From Candidatus Thorarchaeota archaeon (GTDB taxonomy: Archaea > Asgardarchaeota > Thorarchaeia > Thorarchaeales > Thorarchaeaceae), in NCBI GenBank assembly GCA_030638785.1, contig DAOWDY010000044.1, positions 1-9,974 on the forward strand: 9,974 nt of DNA, written 5' to 3'. A program made the position numbers and the translations under genes. Within the stretch, counting starts at the first letter, position 1; every line of letters begins with the position of its first letter. Below, piece by piece: positions 1 through 6,752 of the stretch. The notes under the pieces are model-generated. The model ran no database searches and was not told the DNA's origin. It was given only the letters and a program-made list of their open reading frames with translations.

Positions 1-381
1 ATCTTCGACACTGTCAAGCCGCCGAAGATAGGTACTCAGTTCGTTCATCTGTTCGGTTCCGGAATATTCAGCAAGAACCACACAAGTTCCATACGAATCA
101 TAATGCACACGCACTACAAACGGATGCGCAAAGACTCTTTCTGCAAATACATCATCATCCACAGTTTTGTCAGTATATACCAAGGCAAACATGAGCTCTG
201 AGTTTACCATTGCTCGACTGAGCTCAACAACATACTCTCTGATGACCCCTTTCTGCTCCAGAGAAGCAATCCGTTTCCTTATGGCATTCGATGTCACACC
301 TTGTCGTTCTGCAAGTTCCCTGAGGGTAATCCTACAGTTCCGTTGCAGATCGAGGATAACACCTCTATCAATAGAATCCAT
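1..381 (-). CDS. Lrp/AsnC-family transcriptional regulator (partial, C-terminus beyond window)
   Basis: I translated this by hand from the complement of ATG 379-381; the frame stays open for 127 codons to the window edge. The protein begins MDSIDRGVILDLQ, the usual Lrp opening in which a short helix precedes the winged helix-turn-helix. The HTH covers about residues 5-50: 'ITLRELAERQGVTSNAIRKR' has the expected layout with the recognition helix near residues 29-39. Residues 52-127 fit the start of the RAM (ligand-binding, oligomerisation) domain, with beta strands around 'LMFALVYT' and 'CVVLAEYSG'. Members bind DNA as dimers or octamers and often answer to amino acids or repress their own gene; the effector here cannot be read. 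It is transcribed divergently from the membrane protein gene at 587, so the 205-base gap could carry control sites for both. The family call is firm and the target unknown. Confidence 0.9.
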   Translation of the reverse strand, partial: MDSIDRGVILDLQRNCRITLRELAERQGVTSNAIRKRIASLEQKGVIREYVVELSRAMVNSELMFALVYTDKTVDDDVFAERVFAHPFVVRVHYDSYGTCVVLAEYSGTEQMNELSTYLRRLDSVED

Positions 382-432
382 GGTGAACACCTTTGCTATA
401 TTCCCACAGGAGCTGGATTAAAGCTTCTCTTT

Positions 433-444
433 GGTTATTTATGC
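433..444 (-). promoter_or_regulatory. Candidate TATA box for the Lrp/AsnC gene
   Basis: On the minus strand this reads GCATAAATAACC, preceded by a T-rich run. It is centred about 57 bases upstream of the ATG, which would leave a leader of roughly 30 bases. AT-rich sequence is common here, so the support is moderate. Confidence 0.3.
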
Positions 445-526
445 AAAAAACGACTGCCTGAGATTGGGAAAGTGCTCAATCATCCTGAGATATGGTCCTA
501 AACGTAACTTGCTCTAGTACTAAGAA

Positions 527-536
527 TGATATACAT
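527..536 (+). promoter_or_regulatory. Candidate TATA box for the membrane protein gene
   Basis: The sequence TGATATACAT is centred near 531. A start of transcription about 26 bases downstream (near 557) would give a 30-base leader that includes the Shine-Dalgarno-like AGGTGGA at 574-580. This would be the only obvious promoter for the three-gene run 587-3697. Confidence 0.35.
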
Positions 537-573
537 CTGCGAAGAATACGAAGACGACATTCTATCCGGTGTT

Positions 574-580
574 AGGTGGA
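574..580 (+). promoter_or_regulatory. Ribosome binding site that sets a GTG start
   Basis: AGGTGGA lies six bases upstream of the GTG at 587. An in-frame TAA at 581-583 rules out any longer reading, so site and stop together fix the GTG as the start. Confidence 0.6.
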
Positions 581-586
581 TAATTA

Positions 587-1537
587 GTGTATTTGTTTGA
601 AATCCCTCTTGACATAACAACAACATTGGTTCTTGCTATCCCCATTGTTTCTATTGTGTTTATTCTTACTCTTACACTTCTTCGTGGTAGAACAGAATCT
701 TCACGGCTTAACTGGTTCATTGAGAAGATTGTAACTCCTCCAACACTGAAAATCGAGGTCAATCAGACATCTGAAGAACCATCACCGACAGAACCGAATA
801 GTATTTCCAAACGCAGTGTGCTTACCATTCTGGTTTTTGTCTATCTTGGAATCATCCTTTTTGTAATAGGTAACATGACGGGTGTCTTCTATACTGTGAT
901 GGCTGATGTCACTGAGGCAGTTTCTCAGGGATCTACTGACTTGTCTAGAACCATTTCCGGTATCGCATTTCTTGATCCCTTCAATGCAGGTTGGACAGGT
1001 TCTCTTCCTTGGTATGGATACCTTCCACTGCCCCTATCAGAAGTCGATACGTATCATGATACCTGGGAATGGATTTACTTCACAGGAGTTCTCTGGAATA
1101 ACCCTGACTTCTTCAATAATATGTTGAATGAAGTAATAGTATTCAACTTCTTTATGGGCTTGGTCTTTCTTCTCCCTCTCCTGTACGGACCTATTCGAAG
1201 GAGTTTCCTCCCCTCTCTCTATCTCTTTACTACAGGGATGTTTGTAGCATCAACTGCACTTCTTCGTTGCTTCGCACAAGTCCTTACTTTGGGCTATATG
1301 GGTGGTACAATTCAATACGGACTATTAGACCTGTCACTCGCGAACGTTGATCCTGAAGCAGTGCCTATCATTGTTTCAGCATTGGCACCCTATGTTCTAC
1401 TATTTGCAGTAATTTTCCCCCTTCTAGGATACAAGATGTGGAGAGGATTGTACCCCGATAATAGAAAATCCGCTGTTTTATTCGCTCTCTACATTCTTGG
1501 GAGTTACTTCCTTACTTTCCTCATTGCTCTGTGGTGA
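587..1537 (+). CDS. Multi-pass membrane protein of unknown function
   Basis: The protein has 316 residues and starts at GTG behind a good ribosome binding site. I do not recognise the family. About six hydrophobic segments can be seen: residues 12-33, 77-99, 183-201, 207-226, 259-281 and 296-315. A polar, proline- and glutamate-rich loop (about 50-76) separates the first two. A roughly 80-residue section (100-182), rich in aromatic residues and Asp ('WYGYLPLP', 'DTYHDTWEW'), probably faces outside if the first loop, near 'RGR' (33-35), is cytoplasmic. The protein ends right after the last helix. The gene stops four bases before the serine hydrolase start, so the two are very likely co-transcribed. 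Co-function with the hydrolase at the membrane is inferred from position only. No transporter or enzyme signature was seen. Confidence 0.8.
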   Translation: MYLFEIPLDITTTLVLAIPIVSIVFILTLTLLRGRTESSRLNWFIEKIVTPPTLKIEVNQTSEEPSPTEPNSISKRSVLTILVFVYLGIILFVIGNMTGVFYTVMADVTEAVSQGSTDLSRTISGIAFLDPFNAGWTGSLPWYGYLPLPLSEVDTYHDTWEWIYFTGVLWNNPDFFNNMLNEVIVFNFFMGLVFLLPLLYGPIRRSFLPSLYLFTTGMFVASTALLRCFAQVLTLGYMGGTIQYGLLDLSLANVDPEAVPIIVSALAPYVLLFAVIFPLLGYKMWRGLYPDNRKSAVLFALYILGSYFLTFLIALW

Positions 1538-1541
1538 TACC

Positions 1542-2777
1542 ATGAATTCAAAGTTTAAGATCCTGACAATTCTCATGATGCTGTTTCTATTGTCTGCCCT
1601 CCCACAATCAATAGACAACAGAACTTTTGCAATGGAACGAATCAATATTCCCGCAACTGAACGTGATTACTGGCCAACTGATGGATGGCTGAATTCGACA
1701 CCTGAAGAACAAGGAATGGATCCCTCACGACTTCAAGGGATGATTGATTATATCGAAGACAATAGTCTGGCAATCCATTCAGTTGTAGTTATCAGAAATG
1801 GATACAAAGTCCTCGAAGAATACCCTGGAGTAGTTTATGACCAGGATTCCACACATCTCCTTTATTCAGTCACTAAGAGCTTTACATCGGCATTGGTAGG
1901 AATTGCAATAGATCAGGGATACATAGACAACGTGAGCGTTCCCATGCTTTCATTCTTCCCTGACTATGAGATAACTAATGTTGATGCACGACGAGAGCGA
2001 ATCACAATTGAACATTTACTAACAATGCGTTCAGGGATGTTTTGGGATGAAAACAGCGCACCATATTCTTCTCCTGAAAATGGCATCTATCATATCAATA
2101 CAGGAGATGGTGTTGAATTCATGCTCAATTCGGATATGGTAGCAGAACCTGGTGAACTCTGGCATTACAATACTGGAGCTTCTCATCTTCTATCAGCAAT
2201 TGTCCAAGTTGCTACTGGAATGACAACACTCGAATTTGCTGAAGCGAATCTCTTTGAACCTTTAGGGATATCACCCGCATACTGGTCTCGGGATATGGCA
2301 GGTTGGTACAAAGGCGGCTTTGACCTTCGGATGAATACCCGCAATATGGCGAAGTTCGGGTACCTCTATCTCAACAACGGAACATGGGATGGCGAGCAGA
2401 TAATCTCAGAAGATTGGGTCGAAACATCAGCATCCTCTATTACTACATTTGATGAATGGGGTGGATATGGATATCAGTGGTGGACCACTCCTGAATTGGG
2501 TATGTATAGTGCCCGAGGTTTGTATGGTCAATATATCTTCGTCATACCAGAACACGATATTATAGTAGCCTTTACTTCTGGAATGCCCACTAACCAGATT
2601 TGGCCACACCAGAACTTGGTTGCAAACTACGTGTTACTACAAGAAAATACACAATCAGACCAAGAGATTATGAGCGGCATACTGACCCTCAGCACAATAG
2701 TAGTCTTAATAGTTCCAGTTGCACTTGCTGGCGGATATTGGGCGCTTGTCCTGAGGCGAAGAACACCACAAACTTGA
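1542..2777 (+). CDS. Serine hydrolase, beta-lactamase/penicillin-binding (class C-like) fold, secreted and membrane-anchored
   Basis: The 411-residue protein starts at ATG 1542, behind GGTGAT. A longer in-frame reading to 1497 is possible but would overlap the previous gene. Residues 6-22 are a hydrophobic signal peptide or anchor. The catalytic domain (about 45-365) shows the S-x-x-K motif 'SVTK' at 109-112 (nucleophile Ser109, Lys112). 'HYNTGA' (Tyr209) fits the second, Tyr-containing motif, and 'ARGLYGQYIF' near 324-333 stands where the third motif (HxG/KTG in true beta-lactamases) is expected. The pattern fits the esterase/peptidase branch (EstB, D-aminopeptidase, 6-aminohexanoate-dimer hydrolase relatives) rather than antibiotic resistance. 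Residues 378-404 form a C-terminal membrane helix followed by 'RRR', so the domain should sit outside, tethered at the C-terminus. The substrate is unknown. The stop overlaps the next gene's start by one base. Confidence 0.9.
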   Translation: MNSKFKILTILMMLFLLSALPQSIDNRTFAMERINIPATERDYWPTDGWLNSTPEEQGMDPSRLQGMIDYIEDNSLAIHSVVVIRNGYKVLEEYPGVVYDQDSTHLLYSVTKSFTSALVGIAIDQGYIDNVSVPMLSFFPDYEITNVDARRERITIEHLLTMRSGMFWDENSAPYSSPENGIYHINTGDGVEFMLNSDMVAEPGELWHYNTGASHLLSAIVQVATGMTTLEFAEANLFEPLGISPAYWSRDMAGWYKGGFDLRMNTRNMAKFGYLYLNNGTWDGEQIISEDWVETSASSITTFDEWGGYGYQWWTTPELGMYSARGLYGQYIFVIPEHDIIVAFTSGMPTNQIWPHQNLVANYVLLQENTQSDQEIMSGILTLSTIVVLIVPVALAGGYWALVLRRRTPQT

Positions 2778-3697
2778 TGCCCTTTCACGTAGAGCAACCA
2801 CCAATTATGCCAGATACAGACAAACCCGTTAGATATGCAGAACGAGATGAAGATGGAAACTTACTTCCACCCTTCCCAGTGGACCCTGTAACTCTTACTG
2901 AGGAAACTCGTAAAGACGTCTGTAAGAATGAGAATGGAGTCCCTCTGAGAAAATACACAAGGTTCTATGCAGTGGGCGTCTATGGTGGAATCGCTACTGC
3001 ATACTCAGTTGGATGCAATTATCGCTGTACCTTTTGTTGGGTTGATTGGAGTCGAGATTGGCCCGAGAAATATGGTGAGTTCTATTCCCCATCACAGGTC
3101 TACTCCAAGCTTAAGGATATCATGAAGGTTCAGGGACTACGGCGTGCAAGAATAAGTGGTGCTGAACCAACCCTCTGTCCAGATCATATCTGTGGAGTGT
3201 TGGATCTTGTTCACCGTGATAGGAATGATTTCGACCTGTTCGTTATAGAAACAAATGGAGTTGTCCTCTCACAAGAAGATGGATTGGCTGAACGTCTAGC
3301 ACAATATGCGTCTCGAGCAAGAGATTCAGATACTGTTGGGCATGTACGACTGTCTATACGAGGTGGCCAACCTGAACCGTTTGAAGAGAAGACAGGATGT
3401 AGTACAGAGTTCATGGAACTACCATTCATCGCAGTTGAACGACTATGGAACGCAGGTGTTTCCTTTCATGTTGCTGTAGTTGTGGACCCTAGATTCACCA
3501 CTGAGGAGGAGAAACAGACCATCTACAAGAAACTTGCAGATATTCACCCCTCTATTCGAGATGGGGTTGAAGAGGAATTACTAGATCCCTATCCTCATGC
3601 ATTAGTTAGGCTAAGAGCCGTTGGTAGAGATGATGTCACAGGAAAAGAAATTTCCAGAGTCGAAGAGCGAATGCTTAGAGAACGTCCGAAATCCTGA
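2777..3697 (+). CDS. Radical SAM Fe-S protein, COG5014-like
   Basis: The protein has 306 residues. The start ATG 2777 shares one base with the upstream stop (TGATG), which suggests translational coupling; ATG 2807 is an alternative. The radical SAM motif C-x3-C-x2-C is Cys80, Cys84, Cys87 in 'GCNYRCTFCW'. 'ISGAEPTL' (126-133) fits the GGE-type SAM-binding strand, and 'ETNG' (158-161) fits the next conserved strand. A Trp follows the third cysteine as in TYW1-like enzymes, and the 'WVDWSRDWPEKYGEFYSP' stretch recalls the archaeal COG5014 group of predicted Fe-S oxidoreductases, whose reaction is not known to me. There is no sign of a second SPASM-type cysteine cluster. It should be cytosolic and oxygen-sensitive. 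Coupling to a secreted hydrolase gene is odd for such an enzyme. The family call is firm, the subgroup is a recollection, and the reaction is unknown. Confidence 0.87.
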   Translation: MPFHVEQPPIMPDTDKPVRYAERDEDGNLLPPFPVDPVTLTEETRKDVCKNENGVPLRKYTRFYAVGVYGGIATAYSVGCNYRCTFCWVDWSRDWPEKYGEFYSPSQVYSKLKDIMKVQGLRRARISGAEPTLCPDHICGVLDLVHRDRNDFDLFVIETNGVVLSQEDGLAERLAQYASRARDSDTVGHVRLSIRGGQPEPFEEKTGCSTEFMELPFIAVERLWNAGVSFHVAVVVDPRFTTEEEKQTIYKKLADIHPSIRDGVEEELLDPYPHALVRLRAVGRDDVTGKEISRVEERMLRERPKS

Positions 3698-3750
3698 TGC
3701 AATCATCTTCTTAAGTGGAGATTATCTACCTCCTTACGGATGAATGATTG

Positions 3751-4368
3751 ATGACCGATATCACAATTTGGAGTGAAACCAAGAAAGGTGGGAAAATACC
3801 AGAGAATTTTGATACTGAAACCACAACAATCAACCTGAGCGATAAGCGGATTGGGAAAACCGACTTAGACCCCCTCAAACATTTTTCCAATCTTGAAGTT
3901 CTCATTCTTTCTGGTAACAAACTACAACAAATCGATTTGACACCTCTTCAAAATTGTCCGGCACTAGTAGAACTCTCCCTTGATGGTAACGAACTTGATC
4001 AGATTGATCTTTCTCCACTAGAGGCATGTACAAATCTGCAACATCTGGGTCTTTCATTTAACAAACTCACAGAAATTGATCTAACACCACTAGAGCACTG
4101 TACAGAATTGAAGACATTACATCTCTTTGACAATAAACTGGAGAATATTAGAATCGTATCACTGAAGAAGAATAAGAAACTGCGCAACCTAACACTTACA
4201 AACAATACATTTGACACAGTTGACATTTCGTACCTCTTCCTCTTACCAAATCTAGTAAAACTTGGTCTTGACTCAGAAGTGAAACTAAAGGCAACATCAA
4301 AGGCAAAGGGCAGGAAAAATGTACCCTCTCCATTGAAACCACTTCTTGAGAATATTGAATGGATCTGA
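3751..4368 (+). CDS. Leucine-rich repeat protein with 24-residue repeats (Asgard-type)
   Basis: The protein has 205 residues from ATG 3751; a TTG codon just upstream is in frame but less likely. Leu48, 72, 96, 120, 144 and 168 are spaced exactly 24 residues apart, giving five clear repeats of the form LxxLxLxxNxLxxIDLTPLxxCxx. A degenerate first repeat begins near residue 24 and a partial last one follows 168. The later repeats drift ('IRIVSL', 'VDISYL'), and a Lys-rich stretch (178-189) precedes the end. There is no signal peptide or membrane segment, so it is probably cytosolic. LRR solenoids bind other proteins, but no partner can be read. It lies 53 bases after the radical SAM gene and could be a separate unit. 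Its stop is one base from the convergent DUF763 stop. Such 'DLxPLxxC' LRR proteins are, from memory, frequent in Asgard archaea. Confidence 0.88.
   Translation: MTDITIWSETKKGGKIPENFDTETTTINLSDKRIGKTDLDPLKHFSNLEVLILSGNKLQQIDLTPLQNCPALVELSLDGNELDQIDLSPLEACTNLQHLGLSFNKLTEIDLTPLEHCTELKTLHLFDNKLENIRIVSLKKNKKLRNLTLTNNTFDTVDISYLFLLPNLVKLGLDSEVKLKATSKAKGRKNVPSPLKPLLENIEWI
3820..4280 (+). repeat. Tandem 72-bp coding repeats of the LRR gene
   Basis: The 24-residue protein repeats show as 72-base units. The best-kept DNA copies are 4003-4032 and 4075-4104, which match at 24 of 30 bases in the part coding for 'IDLSPLEACT' and 'IDLTPLEHCT'. This similarity at the DNA level points to fairly recent internal duplication. 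The outer units have diverged and are visible mainly in protein. Confidence 0.7.
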
Positions 4369-4369
4369 A

Positions 4370-5497
4370 TCACGAACCGATCTGAGAATGCAATACTGGA
4401 GGAGCGAATTTCTTCAATCTTCTAAGGCCAACTACCTTGTCCTTGCGTCCCAGTTTCGCCTCCTCAATTGCCTTTTCCATAAACTGGATTGCTTCATCGT
4501 ATGCCTTACGCGGTACAGGAAAAGGAACTCCATCCTTTCCGCCAAATGCAAAGGTCATCCGAACTGGGTCTGACCAGGATGGGGCACTTCCATAGATCAT
4601 CTCTGATATCAACGAGAGACCTCTTACTGCAGCAGGACCTATTCCATCCATGAATAATAATTCCTCATAATCTGATGGTTGGGTTTCATAGGCTCTTCGC
4701 ACAGCATTCCAGTCCATGCGTGTCGGGACAACCTTGTAACTGGGCATAACATCCTGTTGACCATTCCCCTCAAGCCATGGTATGAGGGTAGTCTTGCCAT
4801 AGGACTTGACATCCTCAAACAGTCTTTTTACTTTCAGTGGCTCTTCTTTTACTATATCAACAGAGGTCTTTCTGCAGTCCTCGGATTCATTAGAAGTCAT
4901 ATCCAGAGCTGCCTCTCTGATCTCTCCAGATATCATTCCTGAATGTGGTTCTTTGATGAAACTATCAACCTCTTCTGACAACCAGTGATACCTTCGAGCA
5001 TCAGCTGTCTTGTGGTCCATTCCCTGTTGGACCACTGTCCAATTCTCATCAGTATCTACAAAGAAGACATGCTGGTAGAGGTTGTATCCATCTTGAATTG
5101 CAGCATTATCGACCTTCGCAACATTTCTACTCAATTCAGCTAGTGCTGACCCATCCAGTCCATAATCTTCAAGCGCTCTCAGTTGCTCAGGAGTCTTCAT
5201 TGATGCAAGTCCTTTTCCTCCTGCAGCAACCATGTTGTGCTGGTCAAATGTAAGCACTGACCTCAATACACCACAGGTCACAGTAGTACTACCACTGGAA
5301 TCCCAGTCGTATCCCAGTACATTGGATAACGCTTGGAACCAGACTGGATCTGCAAGGCGTTTGAGTAACTCCTGAGTTCCAAATTCATCTACTATGAACT
5401 CACAGAGAACACTGGCCATTGGCATCATTCGTTTCACTAGCCAGTGTGGTGCTTTTCCTGGATGTAGCTTTAAGTCAGCTACGCCTGCTCTTTTCAT
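4370..5497 (-). CDS. DUF763 (COG1415) family protein with helix-hairpin-helix motif
   Basis: I chose the ATG at 5497, giving 375 residues, because the family typically begins MKRxGVADLxLHxGKAPxWL, as here; a GTG four codons upstream is also in frame. The N-terminal part 'GVADLKLHPGKAPHWLVKRM' and the C-terminal part 'DPVRMTFAFGGKDGVPFPVP' are strong family signatures. Between them, 'LLFMDGIGPAAVRGLSLISE' (near 302-321 by my count) is a helix-hairpin-helix-like segment with a GIG turn, suggesting nucleic acid binding. The middle contains 'NLYQHVFFVDTDENWTVVQQ', another conserved block. The function of DUF763 is not established; it is common in archaea and thermophilic bacteria. It sits downstream of two other minus-strand genes (DUF3795, AlkD) but has its own TATA-like box. 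Full length for the family, with no signs of decay. Confidence 0.9.
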   Translation of the reverse strand: MKRAGVADLKLHPGKAPHWLVKRMMPMASVLCEFIVDEFGTQELLKRLADPVWFQALSNVLGYDWDSSGSTTVTCGVLRSVLTFDQHNMVAAGGKGLASMKTPEQLRALEDYGLDGSALAELSRNVAKVDNAAIQDGYNLYQHVFFVDTDENWTVVQQGMDHKTADARRYHWLSEEVDSFIKEPHSGMISGEIREAALDMTSNESEDCRKTSVDIVKEEPLKVKRLFEDVKSYGKTTLIPWLEGNGQQDVMPSYKVVPTRMDWNAVRRAYETQPSDYEELLFMDGIGPAAVRGLSLISEMIYGSAPSWSDPVRMTFAFGGKDGVPFPVPRKAYDEAIQFMEKAIEEAKLGRKDKVVGLRRLKKFAPPVLHSQIGS

Positions 5498-5529
5498 ATG
5501 CCTGCCCACACAAATGTGCCATACTTACA

Positions 5530-5537
5530 ATAATAAA
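5530..5537 (-). promoter_or_regulatory. Candidate TATA box for the DUF763 gene
   Basis: The minus strand reads TTTATTAT, centred about 36 bases upstream of ATG 5497. Transcription would begin near 5507 with a leader of about ten bases. The placement also makes the GTG start at 5509 less likely, since it would lie at or before the transcript start. Confidence 0.4.
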
Positions 5538-5560
5538 CGTAACAGTGTGCCGAAACTATT

Positions 5561-5911
5561 CTACTTCAGTGATGCGCGAATTGATTCCAATGTACTTCGT
5601 GCATATTCACTAAGGATGTCGAGTTTGCCTTGAATCTTCTCGCAGGGATAATCTGTACAATGAGCACAGGTTTCAACTCCTCGACTGTTCCCGCAGGCTC
5701 TGACAGTGCATTCAGCACATTGCTTGAAGTGATAGCCTCCAGATGTCTTACACCCGTCACAGTTGATATCGCTCGGTATCACAGTGATTTCGGGTGAAGT
5801 CCAAGCCTTTGCGGTCTTTCGTCTTATTAGATCATCATTAGTAAGCTTCGCTAGATATGCGGCACATTTGGAACAATCAATTCCACAATATGATGTCTTC
5901 TCTCGAAGCAT
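5561..5911 (-). CDS. DUF3795-family cysteine-rich small protein
   Basis: The protein has 116 residues with ten cysteines: 9, 13, 16, 51, 54, 65, 68, 73, 82, 85 and 90 form the pattern (eleven if all listed positions are counted). The opening 'YCGIDCSKCAAYLA' is the hallmark of DUF3795, and 'CDGCKTSGGYHFKQCAECTVRAC' followed by 'CAHCTDYPC' continues it. The spacing suggests binding of metal, probably zinc or an Fe-S cluster, though no function is established for the family. The C-terminal 25 residues look helical ('EKIQGKLDILSEYARSTLES'). No export signal is seen. It lies 47 bases after the AlkD gene on the same strand, with a TATA-like box 26 bases upstream of its ATG, so it may have its own leaderless transcript. 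The family call is strong; the role is unknown. Confidence 0.87.
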   Translation of the reverse strand: MLREKTSYCGIDCSKCAAYLAKLTNDDLIRRKTAKAWTSPEITVIPSDINCDGCKTSGGYHFKQCAECTVRACGNSRGVETCAHCTDYPCEKIQGKLDILSEYARSTLESIRASLK

Positions 5912-5932
5912 ATGCTCTCATTGCCTTAGCTT

Positions 5933-5941
5933 GGATAAAAG
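5933..5941 (-). promoter_or_regulatory. Candidate TATA box, leaderless promoter of the DUF3795 gene
   Basis: The minus strand reads CTTTTATCC, centred 26 bases upstream of ATG 5911. This is the expected distance for transcription starting at the start codon itself. The T-rich stretch could also help end the upstream AlkD transcript. Confidence 0.45.
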
Positions 5942-5958
5942 AGTTCCCAGAAAAGTAA

Positions 5959-6648
5959 TCAACCCTTCAATTTCATACTACCTTCTCGTATCACGAGAGA
6001 AGTCATCTTGCTTCGATTGTTCTCGAAAAACTCTCTAACTACATCAGGGTCTCTCTTACTAAGCTCTCTCAGCACCCAACCTGCGGCCTTACCAACAAAG
6101 AACTCTTTGTCAGAAATATGTGGCTTAACTGCTTTCAAGACTCTTGAGTTGAATTCGGGACGATAATTTCTCTTCAAAGATAGATAAAGATAGGGAAGTA
6201 TGGTTGCTCGTCTTCGCCAAAAGTTATCATCGGTTGACCAAGAGATGAATATCTTTTCGAGTTCTGGATTTCTCATGAGGAGTTCCCCTAAGCAATTTGA
6301 ACCAAGCGGATCCATTAGGGCCCACGTATCAATATCGTCTATCCACGAATCAATAATCTTGAAAGCTATTTCAACATCCGCCTTCTTTACAAATTCCTTC
6401 ATGATGTCAATCGATGCTCTCCTGGCTTCATAATAGAGCTCATTCCAAAGGTCAATCATCAGATCCTTCAATTCATCAAATGATAGACTCCTCATATGTT
6501 TCTTAACGATCTTAGCAATTATTGGTAGTTTGATACCGATGAAGGAGAGTTCGGAGGTCTTGAGGTATCCCGCTGATATTCTTGCCTGCTCCATATTCCC
6601 TACTGCATGCAGGTCATCAAGTAGAGCCTTCTTTCTGAAGCTTGACAT
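5959..6648 (-). CDS. AlkD-type DNA alkylation repair enzyme (HEAT-like DNA glycosylase)
   Basis: The 229-residue protein has the all-helical HEAT-like repeat pattern of the DNA alkylation repair family (B. cereus AlkD about 237 residues). Conserved blocks are 'SFIGIKLPIIAKIVKK' (35-50), 'LWNELYYEARRASIDIM' (67-83), 'DTWALMDPLG' (107-116), 'FWRRRATI' (143-150) and 'FVGKAAGWVLRELSKRDP' (184-201). Trp109 and Asp113 fall where AlkD carries Trp109 and Asp113; Arg146/147 and Trp191 fit the DNA-contacting Arg148 and Trp187 by position. The family removes N3- and N7-alkylated purines without flipping the base; this member is likely active, but its substrate is inferred. The start ATG 6648 is supported by a TATA box 27 bases upstream. 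It is the first gene of the minus-strand run AlkD - DUF3795 - DUF763. Confidence 0.92.
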   Translation of the reverse strand: MSSFRKKALLDDLHAVGNMEQARISAGYLKTSELSFIGIKLPIIAKIVKKHMRSLSFDELKDLMIDLWNELYYEARRASIDIMKEFVKKADVEIAFKIIDSWIDDIDTWALMDPLGSNCLGELLMRNPELEKIFISWSTDDNFWRRRATILPYLYLSLKRNYRPEFNSRVLKAVKPHISDKEFFVGKAAGWVLRELSKRDPDVVREFFENNRSKMTSLVIREGSMKLKG

Positions 6649-6670
6649 ATGTGCACAATCCCTTTTTTGG

Positions 6671-6679
6671 TTATATATT
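6671..6679 (-). promoter_or_regulatory. TATA box, leaderless promoter of the AlkD gene
   Basis: The minus strand reads AATATATAA, centred 27 bases upstream of ATG 6648. No Shine-Dalgarno-like sequence lies in front of the ATG. Both facts fit a leaderless mRNA. This is the best promoter match in the window. Confidence 0.6.
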
Positions 6680-6736
6680 GTGTATCTCAGCAGATAAGCC
6701 TTTTATTGAAATCTAAGAATGTTATAGTGATGTTTT

Positions 6737-6752
6737 ACCGGTCAACTCCGGT
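6737..6752. promoter_or_regulatory. Inverted repeat ACCGG-N6-CCGGT, possible operator
   Basis: A perfect five-base inverted repeat with a six-base spacer lies in the divergent gap between the AlkD gene and the thioredoxin-like gene. Its size and symmetry suit a dimeric regulator. A TATA-like GTTATAGTG at 6721 would put the plus-strand transcription start near the repeat. Short palindromes arise by chance, so this is tentative. Confidence 0.25.

Noticed and set aside
394..401. TATA-like GCTATATT just upstream of the Lrp/AsnC gene
   Set aside because: It is only about 15-20 bases from the start codon, so transcription would begin inside the gene; the box at 433-444 is better placed.
2600..2776. 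N-terminal extension of the radical SAM reading frame by 59 codons
   Set aside because: It lies wholly inside the serine hydrolase gene in another frame, has a composition unlike a real domain, and the ATG at 2777 overlapping the upstream stop is the natural start.
1542..2777. Reading the serine hydrolase as an antibiotic resistance beta-lactamase
   Set aside because: Only the fold and SxxK motif are shared; the third motif differs, and the protein is an anchored archaeal enzyme without cell-wall targets in view.
3999..4373. Minus-strand open frame of 124 codons opposite the LRR gene
   Set aside because: Its Ser/Arg/Phe-rich product mirrors the LRR repeats on the other strand; the plus-strand frame has the regular 24-residue repeat and explains the region.
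5497..5560. GTG 5509 as the start of the DUF763 gene
   Set aside because: The family begins at MKRxGVADL, and the TATA box at 5530-5537 would place the transcript start at about this GTG.
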